A stretch of DNA of 64,000 nt from JAGQIB01 sp041393395. GTDB lineage: Bacteria > ARS69. The stretch spans positions 1,100,824 to 1,164,823 of the forward strand of contig JAWKKG010000002.1 in assembly GCA_041393395.1 (NCBI GenBank). Direction: 5' to 3'. The position numbers and the translations under genes were made by a program. The notes beneath the pieces are model-generated. The model ran no database searches. It worked only from the letters and a program-made list of their open reading frames with translations, and was not told where the DNA came from. Positions 43,361 through 50,342 of the stretch are shown in pieces (within the stretch, counting starts at the first letter, position 1; every line of letters begins with the position of its first letter).

Positions 43361-44146
43361 CTAGGGTCGCAGGAACCCGGCGGTTCGGAGCTGCTGGAGA
43401 AGCCGCGCGGACTGCTCCTCGTTGTCTTCCTTCGTGTACTTGAGCGTCGTGTAGACCTCGGCCAGGTTCCGCACGCCGCTCTCGCGCATCCTCGCGGCCA
43501 GGTCCGGGAACGACTGGTAGCGCCGCCAGCCCTCCGTCTCGCGGTCCGCGTAGATCGCGCGGATGCCGGCGTCGTCCGGGCGGATGTAGAACTCGTCGTG
43601 CACGATGCCCCCGATCGGAAGGCGGGCGCGCGGAGCCGGGTCCTCGTCCGGCCAGCCGACGACGATCGTCGTCGCGGGGAACGTGTCGGGCGGGAGCCGG
43701 AAGAACTCCGTGAGCTCCCGCGGGCGCCCGAGCGTCGTGCCCATGTAGCAGATCCCGAGGCCGTGCGCCTCCGCCGCGAGAACCGCGTTCTGGGCGGCGA
43801 TGAACGCGTCCGAGAACGCCACGAGAAACGACAGGAAGTTCCCGAATCCGGGCTCGGTGCCGGAGAGCTCGCACCAGCGGTTCATGCGATTCCAGTCCGC
43901 CACGAACGTGAGCAGGACGGGCGCCTCCAGGATCATGTCCTGTTCCCAGTGCAGCTTCCAGAGCTCGCGCCGTCGCGCCTCGTCGCGCGTCACGATGATG
44001 CTGTAGGTCTGCATGTTGCCGGACGTGGACGCGCGGGTGGCCGCATGCAGGACCGCGTCCAGCACGTCGGCGGGGATCGGGTCGGACCTGTACTTGCGGA
44101 TGGAACGGTGGGACGCGAGAAGCGCGTCGACGTCGGCCGGATTCAT
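43361..44146 (-). CDS. NAD(P)H nitroreductase-family flavoprotein
   Basis: 261 aa from ATG 44146; GTG 44152 is a possible start two residues longer. The N-terminal FMN-binding pattern 'SHRSIRKYRSDPIPADVL' and 'ATRASTSGNMQTYSI' are typical of NfsA-like/FRP nitroreductases, with 'AAEAHGLGICYMGTTLG' and 'TFPATTIVVGWPDED' in the second half. It likely reduces quinones, nitro compounds or flavins with NAD(P)H. Ten bases separate it from the upstream nucleotidase gene, so both share one minus-strand transcript. Confidence 0.9.
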   Translation of the reverse strand: MNPADVDALLASHRSIRKYRSDPIPADVLDAVLHAATRASTSGNMQTYSIIVTRDEARRRELWKLHWEQDMILEAPVLLTFVADWNRMNRWCELSGTEPGFGNFLSFLVAFSDAFIAAQNAVLAAEAHGLGICYMGTTLGRPRELTEFFRLPPDTFPATTIVVGWPDEDPAPRARLPIGGIVHDEFYIRPDDAGIRAIYADRETEGWRRYQSFPDLAARMRESGVRNLAEVYTTLKYTKEDNEEQSARLLQQLRTAGFLRP

Positions 44147-44156
44147 GGGCACGGAA

Positions 44157-45635
44157 TCACGCGAGCGGATCGTGCGGCAGGCTCGGCCGAGCCGCGCGCA
44201 GGAACGCGAACGGCGTCTCGTACAGGAAGTTCGAGACACGAGAGAGATAGACGTCGGCGTAGCGCTCGACCTGCCGAGCGAACAGGCTCTTGTCGTTGCC
44301 CGCGCGCATGAGCGACCCCCAGATCGGGTTGCCGAGCTCGCTCGCGGCCTTCGCGATCGGCGCGATGCGTTCGTCCAGCGCGACCAGCTCGTCGCGCACC
44401 GACGTGAGTCTTCCCTCGGGGTCGCCGGCGGTCTGGTTCCCGGCGTCCGGGCCGTAGTCGCGACGCTTGCGCTGCGCGAGGACGCGCAGGCGGCAGATCT
44501 CCCGCTCGAGCTCCTCCTTCTCGTGCATCAATCGCGACAGCTCGGTCTGCTGATCGCGGAACGCGTGGAGCTCGCGCACGTCCTGCTCCATCTCGCGAAG
44601 CACCAGCGCCGTGCGCCAGCGCAGCAGATCCTTGGACACGTGGACGTCGCCGAACAGGTGGTCGCCCACGTACAGGATCTCCTCGCCCGAGAGGCCGAGG
44701 TGCTTCTCCACGAGCGAAGCGTTGCCACCGAAGAATACGCCGCCTTTCTCGAGGCCGTGCATCGCGGGCTGAAGGAGACCGCGGTCCTCGTCCACGACCT
44801 CGAACAGCGGGTTGCGTGCCGAGAAGAAGCTCGGTTTGCGCGCGGACACGATCACGATGTCGAACAGGTCGCGCCAGGTCATGCGCTCGGGCAGGAAACG
44901 ATCGAACGCATACGCCATCATCGAGCGCGTGTACTCCCACTCCGAGTTCGTGATGAGCAGGAGCTTCTTGCCGGCGTGCTTCTGGTCGAGGAGTGCGAGC
45001 GGCGCCTCCTCGTCCAGGACCACGAACCGGTCCGGCGCGGCGATGATCTCGCCCTTGAGCGTGCCCTCCATGTGGGCCTCGTCCAGCGTGTGCCGGACGA
45101 CGTCGTACAGCTCCGCGTACCCGAGGACCTCCGGCAGCTCGCGCCGATCGAGGAGGTCCACGAGCTGCGAGTAGATCCAGGCTTCCGAGTACGAGAACAG
45201 CGTGTTCAGGAAGACGAAACGCGGATCGGAGAGGTCCACGAACGTCCCCGAGTAGGCGCTGCGCATCTCGTCGAAGTCGAGGATGCGCGTGCCGTGCGCC
45301 GCCTTGATGACGTAGCCGAAACGATTCGGCTTCACGAGGTTGCCGAGCTCGAGGTCGATCGTGAGCCCGCGTACCACGGAGCGCGAGTCGAACTCGAGGT
45401 CCGCCACCGGCCAGCCGCGATCCACGAGGCGCGCGCGCGTGTGAGCGTACGCGCGACGTTCCCACTCCTCCTCGAGGTAGTGGATCAGCGTGTAGTCCAT
45501 GTCGTAGCCGATGGCCCGGATCGCGCGCAGGTTCAGCGTGCGATTGCAGAAGATGCCGCGTTCCGGCGGAGCGCCGCCGAGGGCCGGCACGGTCGGGCCG
45601 GGGGTTCCGGCCGGGGATTCGGGGCGAGCGGACAC
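44157..45635 (-). CDS. HAD-superfamily 5'-nucleotidase (cN-II/IMP-GMP type)
   Basis: 492 aa from GTG 45635, with AGGAGG upstream on its strand. HAD motif I is 'GYDMDYTLIHY' (DxDxT), motif II is 'LLLITNSEWEYT', and the motif III/IV region is 'ILYVGDHLFGDVHVSKDL'. The long cap and the 'FVDLSDPRFVFLNTLFS' region match the cytosolic IMP-GMP 5'-nucleotidase family. A coiled-coil stretch lies at ~residues 350-390. It should dephosphorylate purine nucleotides in the cytosol. It is first gene of a two-gene unit with the nitroreductase; the reason for the pairing is unclear. Confidence 0.9.
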   Translation of the reverse strand: MSARPESPAGTPGPTVPALGGAPPERGIFCNRTLNLRAIRAIGYDMDYTLIHYLEEEWERRAYAHTRARLVDRGWPVADLEFDSRSVVRGLTIDLELGNLVKPNRFGYVIKAAHGTRILDFDEMRSAYSGTFVDLSDPRFVFLNTLFSYSEAWIYSQLVDLLDRRELPEVLGYAELYDVVRHTLDEAHMEGTLKGEIIAAPDRFVVLDEEAPLALLDQKHAGKKLLLITNSEWEYTRSMMAYAFDRFLPERMTWRDLFDIVIVSARKPSFFSARNPLFEVVDEDRGLLQPAMHGLEKGGVFFGGNASLVEKHLGLSGEEILYVGDHLFGDVHVSKDLLRWRTALVLREMEQDVRELHAFRDQQTELSRLMHEKEELEREICRLRVLAQRKRRDYGPDAGNQTAGDPEGRLTSVRDELVALDERIAPIAKAASELGNPIWGSLMRAGNDKSLFARQVERYADVYLSRVSNFLYETPFAFLRAARPSLPHDPLA

Positions 45636-45686
45636 GGAGCCTCCTCGTTCGCGGTCGCCCAGTTTACCCGGCCGTCGCGGGGGAGG

Positions 45687-47285
45687 CTACGCCGCCGGGA
45701 GCGTCAGCACGAACTCCGCGCCACCGCCCTCGCGATCCCGGTAGCGGACCCGGCCGTCCATCTGCCGCGCGAGCGACGCCACGATCGCGAGGCCGAGTCC
45801 GAGGCCGGACGGCGCGTCGGGCGAGCGGCTCCGATCGAACGGTTCGAACAGCCGCCGCTGCTGCCGCCGTGGAACACCGGGTCCGCGGTCGAGCACCGCG
45901 AGGCGGGCGTCGCCCTCCGCCCGCGTGACGACGATCTCGATCGTGCGATCGGTGGCTTCGCGCGAGTAGCGCTCGGCGTTGTCCACGAGGTTCGCGCAGA
46001 TCTGGTGCAGGAGATCGGGATCGAACCGTGCGCGCACGGGTTCGTCGTCGCGGAGCCGGAGCGTCGCGCCGTTCGCCTCCACGGCCGGGCGAAGCCGTTC
46101 CGCGATCCGACCCACCGCGCTCGGCAGGTCGGCTTCCACCGGACGGGCCGTGAGGGAGCCGCGCTCGAGCTGCGAGTAGCCGAGCACGTTCGTGACCACC
46201 CGCGCGAGACGATCGGCCTCGTTCGCGATCTGGCGCGCGTAGTCCTGCCGCTGATCCGGGCTCCCGAGATCGTCGGCGAGCATCTCACCGTACAGGCGCA
46301 ATCCCGTGAGCGGTGTGCGGAGCTCGTGGGCCGCCGAGGCCGCGAAGCGAGAGCGCTGGCGCGCGGTGCGTTCGGATTGGCGGACCATGCCCACCACGAA
46401 GAGGCCCGCGAGGGCGGCGGAGCCGGAGCCCGCGAAGAACGTGGAGAGGAACCCGCGCCGGACCTCGCGCGCCCGTACGCGCGCCGCGTCGAGGGCCGGG
46501 CTCACGTCGACCGCGACTTCCCACGCCGCGTCGGTCAGGCCGACCGGCTCCGCGATCGCTCCCGGAAGCTCGCCGACGGGGAGAAAGCGGGCGTCGCGCT
46601 CCGCGGAGAGGGAGAGCTCGACCTGCTCGCGCGAGACGACGAATCCCTGGACGCGCGAGCCGTCGGGCGCGCGGACCGTGCGCAGTGCCACGAGTCGCGG
46701 CTCCCCGCCGACGTCGATCGTGTGCCAACGGAACGGCTCCACCCACGCCGTGGTGTCCCCGAGCGGGACGATCGCGGCGGCGACCGCGATCGACCGATCG
46801 GCCTCCGACTCCTTCGCGCGGGCGAGGATCTCCGCCTTCGCGGCCTCGATCGCGGTGCGTGCCTCCTCCTGCGCCACGAGTACGGGGCCGGCGGCATCGG
46901 TGTCTTCCGGCGGGACGGAAGGCATCGTGAGGGTACCGCGCCGGTCGATCTCGAAGTGCGCCCACAGCAGTGGCTCCACGGGCCCGCGCGCGAGCGGGGA
47001 TTCGATCCAGGTGGAGCACTCGCAACCGAGCTGGGGGTCCTGGTAGCGGAATGCGTACTCGAAGAACGGTCGCTGCGATTCCGCCAGTCGCACGCCCTCG
47101 AGGCGACCGTGCAGTCGCTCCGCGAGACGGGACGCGAGCTGCCGCGCGCCGGCCTCCGTGCTGTCCACGAGGGACGACGCCTCCCGGTCGACGGCCGCCC
47201 GCCCCGCGATCCACCATGCGGTGCACGGCACCGCGAGCGCGGTCGTGACCAGCAGCGCCGCCGTCGTCGTTCGGGAGAGCTTCAT
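45687..47285 (-). CDS. Membrane sensor histidine kinase
   Basis: 532 aa. Membrane helix at ~9-27, a large periplasmic sensor (~30-275) with a Cys-Glu-Cys motif (Cys88, Cys90), and a second helix at ~284-302. No HAMP domain is evident. The HisKA H-box is 'AAHELRTPLTGLRLYGEM' (His320), and the HATPase domain has 'QICANLVDNAERYS' (N box), 'VLDRGPGVP' and 'SGLGLGLAIVASLA'. Four bases separate it from the cognate regulator gene upstream. The CxC pair could sense redox state or metal; this is inference. Confidence 0.93.
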   Translation of the reverse strand: MKLSRTTTAALLVTTALAVPCTAWWIAGRAAVDREASSLVDSTEAGARQLASRLAERLHGRLEGVRLAESQRPFFEYAFRYQDPQLGCECSTWIESPLARGPVEPLLWAHFEIDRRGTLTMPSVPPEDTDAAGPVLVAQEEARTAIEAAKAEILARAKESEADRSIAVAAAIVPLGDTTAWVEPFRWHTIDVGGEPRLVALRTVRAPDGSRVQGFVVSREQVELSLSAERDARFLPVGELPGAIAEPVGLTDAAWEVAVDVSPALDAARVRAREVRRGFLSTFFAGSGSAALAGLFVVGMVRQSERTARQRSRFAASAAHELRTPLTGLRLYGEMLADDLGSPDQRQDYARQIANEADRLARVVTNVLGYSQLERGSLTARPVEADLPSAVGRIAERLRPAVEANGATLRLRDDEPVRARFDPDLLHQICANLVDNAERYSREATDRTIEIVVTRAEGDARLAVLDRGPGVPRRQQRRLFEPFDRSRSPDAPSGLGLGLAIVASLARQMDGRVRYRDREGGGAEFVLTLPAA

Positions 47286-47289
47286 CGGG

Positions 47290-48000
47290 CTACTCGACGG
47301 ACTCGGCTCCGTCGCCCCAGGCGTATCCCACGCCCTTCACCGTGACGATGATCCGGGGATCGGCGGCGTTCGTCTCGATCTTCGCGCGCAGGTTCGAGAT
47401 CGTCATGTCCACCGTGCGAGTCTGCAGGTCGCGAGGCACTCCCCACACTTCCTCCAGCAGCTCGGCGCGGGACACGGCGCGCGTCCGGTGATTGTAGAGC
47501 CATCGAAGGATCCCGACCTCTCTCTGCGTGAGGCGAATCGTGTCCTCGCCGCGCCGCGCGACGCACCGACCGAGGTCGAAGTGCAGGCCGTCGACCGCGA
47601 GCTCTTCCGGCTCGCGCGCCGACACGCGCGCACGCCGGCGCAGCGCGTTCACCCGGGCGAGCAGTTCCTTCGCCCCGAACGGCTTCGTGACGTAGTCGTC
47701 GGCACCCGCCGTCAGTCCGCGGACCTTGTCTTCCTCGGAACCCCGCGCCGTGAGCATCAGGATCGGCAGCGCCGGTCGAACCTCACGCAACCTCCGGCAC
47801 ACGTCGATCCCGTCGAGTCTCGGCAGCATGAGATCGAGCAGGATCAGATCGTACGGCGTGCGCACGCCCAGCTCCACGGCGCGGACTCCGTCGCCGACCG
47901 CCTCGACCCGGTGCCCCGCACCGCCGAGGAGATCCACGAGCGCGCGCTGGAGCGTGGGCTCGTCCTCCACGACCAGGATGTTCAGGGGATCCGCGACCAT
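47290..48000 (-). CDS. OmpR/PhoB-family response regulator
   Basis: 236 aa from ATG 48000 (GGGAG upstream on its strand). The receiver has the acidic residues 'VVEDE', phosphoacceptor Asp56 in 'ILLDLMLP', the Thr in 'MLTARGS' and Lys in 'VTKPFG'. A winged-helix DNA-binding domain follows ('LTQREVGILRWLYNH', 'VDMTISNLRAKIE'). It is expected to be phosphorylated by the adjacent kinase and to bind direct repeats or palindromes in target promoters, possibly its own upstream region. Confidence 0.94.
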   Translation of the reverse strand: MVADPLNILVVEDEPTLQRALVDLLGGAGHRVEAVGDGVRAVELGVRTPYDLILLDLMLPRLDGIDVCRRLREVRPALPILMLTARGSEEDKVRGLTAGADDYVTKPFGAKELLARVNALRRRARVSAREPEELAVDGLHFDLGRCVARRGEDTIRLTQREVGILRWLYNHRTRAVSRAELLEEVWGVPRDLQTRTVDMTISNLRAKIETNAADPRIIVTVKGVGYAWGDGAESVE

Positions 48001-48658
48001 TTCACTCCCAAGTGTCGTCTTCGTCCGCGCGCCGGCGGGAAAAAGGCCCGTAAAAGGCGGCCGGTCCGGAGCGCGCACGGGAGGCCCTCGCGGAGCCGCG
48101 CCCGGGGGGGAGCGCGTATCAGTCTCTCTACCTTCCCGGCGTCCGGCGGGTTCCCGCAAGGGGCCGCTCGGCCCGTCGAACCCCTACCGAGCGCCGCTCG
48201 GTGCGTTTTACGCACCGGTGACAACTTCGAAGCGCCGGGCGTCTTCCCGTCCGTCCCCCACGCTCGTTTTCACAGACCCGCCCGTTCGGGCCGACGTACG
48301 TCGGCGCGGGACCGGAGGGGGACGATTTCTTGACGTATTTTCGTCACGGGTTCGATCTCCGTGACGTACTCCGATCGGATCAGCGTTCCGGTGACCGGCG
48401 CCCGACGACGGGGCAACGGGTTGGCGGAAGCCGGACGCTGGTCCCGATCGAGCGACGGGCCGGGAGTGCCTTCGGGCGTCACACCTCTCCGGCCCGTCCG
48501 CTCGCTCGGCCCACGCCGCGAACCGAACCTCCGGCGGTAGATTGGCGAGACCGACCCGCCCGAACCGCGCTCCCCCCGGGTCGGTCCCTCCCCTCGCTCG
48601 ACTCTTGCGTCCCGCTCCGCGGACCGGCATCCTCCTTGCCCGCGAAAGGGGTGAAGCC
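48001..48658. other. Long divergent intergenic region
   Basis: 658 bp between the response regulator (minus) and the TPR-zincin gene (plus). It contains an inverted repeat at 48342-48366 and a TTGACG at 48330-48335, but no good -10 at the right distance. The open frame on the plus strand from 48542 is judged to be non-coding until GTG 48659. No RNA gene was recognised. Confidence 0.45.
48342..48366. promoter_or_regulatory. Candidate operator: 8-bp inverted repeat CGTCACGG-N9-CCGTGACG
   Basis: Perfect inverted repeat (48342-48349 and 48359-48366). It is flanked by two direct copies of TGACGTA (48331-48337, 48362-48368) 31 bp apart, about three helical turns. It lies in the regulatory gap between a response regulator and the divergent gene, so it could be a binding site. 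No direct evidence. Confidence 0.35.
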
Positions 48659-49468
48659 GTGGATGATTCCCGGGTGGAGCAGCTCTGGGACGAGATCTGG
48701 AATCTGCTGGAAGACGGCCGGACCGAGGCCGCCGTGCAGCGGGCTTTGGAAGTCCTGAATGAAGACGACGACGTGCCGGAGCTCCGCTATCTGCTGGGCG
48801 TGGGCCTCCTCGATCTCGGCGAGCCCGAGGCCGCGATCACGGAGTTCGAGGCTGCGGTCGCGGCCGTGCCGGACTGGTCGGACGCGCAGTCCGCGCTCGC
48901 GTGGGCGAACTTCCGCGCGTGCCGGTTCGACGCGATCGCCGAGCCGCTCGGCGCCGCGTTCGACGCGGACCCCGACAACGCGGACGCGCACCAGCTGCGC
49001 GCGCTGATCGCCGAGCGCGAGAACGACGAGCCGCTCGCGATCGTGGAGTTCGCGGAGGCGCGACGTCTCGATCCCGATCGCTACCCCGAGCCGTACTCCA
49101 TGGCCGAGGACGAGTTCCTCGCCTGCGCGCAGGCGGTCGTCGCGGAGCTCGACGAGCCGATCCGCGAGGTGCTCGAGGAGACGTCGTTCTTCGTGCAGGC
49201 CATCCCGTCGCTGGAGCTGCTGCGCGGCACGGAGCCCCCGCTCGACCCGCAGATCCTCGGCCTGTTCGTGGGGCAGAGCCTGCTCGAGCAGAGCGTGACG
49301 GAATCCGGCGCGCTGCCGAATACGATGTATCTCTTCCAGCGCAACCTGGAGCGCGTGGCGACGTCGCGCGAAGAGCTCGAGGAGGAGATCCGCATCACGG
49401 TGCTGCACGAGATCGGGCACCATCTCGGCTGGGACGAGGAGGAGCTCGAGGAGCGCGGGTTGGCTTAG
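48659..49468 (+). CDS. TPR-zincin fusion: metallopeptidase with HExxH motif
   Basis: 269 aa from GTG 48659, chosen because AAGGGG (48646-48651) precedes it and similarity to TPRs begins here. Residues ~1-130 form TPR-like helices ('ELRYLLGVGLLDLGEPEAAI', 'ADPDNADAHQLRALIAE'). Residues ~145-265 are a small zincin domain like PF06262 ('LGLFVGQSL', 'LFQRNLERVATSREELEEEI', 'TVLHEIGHHLGWDEEEL'), with HEIGH as zinc site. Stand-alone homologues of the zincin part are ~110-140 aa, so the TPR fusion is notable. There is no signal peptide, so it is cytosolic. Substrate unknown. Confidence 0.85.
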   Translation: MDDSRVEQLWDEIWNLLEDGRTEAAVQRALEVLNEDDDVPELRYLLGVGLLDLGEPEAAITEFEAAVAAVPDWSDAQSALAWANFRACRFDAIAEPLGAAFDADPDNADAHQLRALIAERENDEPLAIVEFAEARRLDPDRYPEPYSMAEDEFLACAQAVVAELDEPIREVLEETSFFVQAIPSLELLRGTEPPLDPQILGLFVGQSLLEQSVTESGALPNTMYLFQRNLERVATSREELEEEIRITVLHEIGHHLGWDEEELEERGLA

Positions 49469-49547
49469 GCGCTGTGTCGGTCCCGAGTCGGAGCCGGGGG
49501 AGTCCTGTTCGCGAACGGTTCGCTCGGTCGTCCTTGGCCTCGCCGTG

Positions 49548-49709
49548 TCGTTCTCGATTCGGAGCCCGGGGGAGTCCTGTTCGCGACCGGTTCGCTCGGC
49601 CGTCCATGGCCTCGCTCACCTCGACGCGGCGACGGCTCCACCGTCCGTGGTTCCGCATCGTCGCCGCGACGTCGCGAACAGGACTCCCCGGGCTCCGAAT
49701 CGAGAACGA
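49548..49709 (+). repeat. Palindromic repeat unit A (162 bp)
   Basis: The terminal inverted repeats are almost perfect: left arm 49548-49586, right arm 49672-49709 (one length difference in a G/C run). The internal ~85 bp contains further short palindromic pieces (CCGTCCATGG, GGCGACGGCTCCACCGTCC). It can fold into one long hairpin. Confidence 0.8.
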
Positions 49710-49998
49710 CCTGCTTCGGTGAGCCTGGGAGGTTACTCATGCCTCTTGGGCGCACTCGCGTGGGCTTCGATCCGCTTCCTCCAGGCGGTGGCGTTTCCCA
49801 CCGCGGGTCCTGCCACTGACGGCGGCGAGCTCTCGCCCGCGCTATCGACCTTGCCGAGCATGGGCCGCGGAACAGTGTCAGAGTCTCGCGTGCCGGCTGT
49901 GGCCGCGTGCCGCACTCGGCGCCGCGGTTCGCAGATGGCGCGGAGCCGACGTATCCGCGTCCACGGCGTCGAACGGATCTCCCGGGCATCGCAAGCGT

Positions 49999-50161
49999 GT
50001 CGGTCTCGGTTCGGGCCTCGGGGAGTCCTGTTCGCGACGCCGCGGCGACTTGGCGGAACCATGGACGGTGGAGCCGTCGCCGCGACGAGGTGAGCGAGGC
50101 CATGGACGGCCGAGCGAACCGTTCGCGAACAGGACTCCCCGAGGCCCGGACCGAGGCCGAC
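49999..50161 (-). repeat. Palindromic repeat unit B (163 bp), reverse copy of unit A
   Basis: Left arm 49999-50037, right arm 50123-50161 (two mismatches). The 121-bp core 50020-50140, read in reverse, matches unit A with about seven mismatches by eye, so the two copies are recent relative to one another. The outer parts of the arms differ from those of unit A. Confidence 0.8.
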
Positions 50162-50234
50162 TAAGCGCACCCCAGCGACGACCGAGCGAACCGTTCGCGA
50201 ACAGGACTCCCCGAGGTCCGGACCGAGGCCGACG

Positions 50235-50286
50235 GAGCGCACCCGAAGAGCGCACCCGAAGAGCGCACCCGAAGAGCGCACAAGAA
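50235..50286 (+). repeat. 13-bp tandem repeat GAGCGCACCCGAA, four copies
   Basis: Three perfect copies (50235-50247, 50248-50260, 50261-50273) and a fourth with changes (50274-50286). It adjoins the right end of the inverted-repeat nest and runs up to the terminator of the M43 protease gene. Confidence 0.85.
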
Positions 50287-50317
50287 AGCCGCCCCGGAGC
50301 AGAAGCCCCGGGGCGGC
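50281..50317 (-). terminator. Rho-independent terminator of the M43 protease gene
   Basis: Perfect 10-bp stem GCCGCCCCGG/CCGGGGCGGC (50288-50297 with 50308-50317), 10-base loop. On the minus strand it is followed by TTTCTTG. It lies 25 bases past the protease stop. Confidence 0.75.
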
Positions 50318-50342
50318 CAGTTCCCAGCGATCGCTTTCGACG

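Larger units (their letters stand above)
49474..50233. repeat. Mirror-symmetric nest of inverted repeats (six copies of an 18-bp core)
   Basis: The 18-bp core GGGGAGTCCTGTTCGCGA occurs forward at 49497-49514, 49569-49586 and 50020-50037, and in reverse at 49672-49689, 50123-50140 and 50195-50212. The order is: outer copy 1, palindromic unit A, ~290 bp of unique DNA, palindromic unit B, outer copy 6. Unit B is the reverse complement of unit A, and copy 6 of copy 1, so the whole block is one large inverted repeat with internal palindromes. It fills the gap between two genes. Open frames across it are by-products of the repeats. It looks like a cluster of REP/MITE-type non-coding elements; no transposase is present. 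Confidence 0.85.

Noticed and set aside
49739..49819. Short ORF in the unique centre of the repeat nest with GGGAGG upstream
   Set aside because: Only 26 codons and no recognisable features; the ribosome-site-like sequence is common in GC-rich DNA.
49545..50281. Several 100-210-codon open frames across the repeat nest on both strands
   Set aside because: They translate repeated DNA in different frames, give Arg/Pro-rich sequence, and change frame between repeat copies.
49474..50290. CRISPR array
   Set aside because: The repeats alternate in orientation, are palindromic over 120-160 bp, are not evenly spaced, and no cas gene is present.
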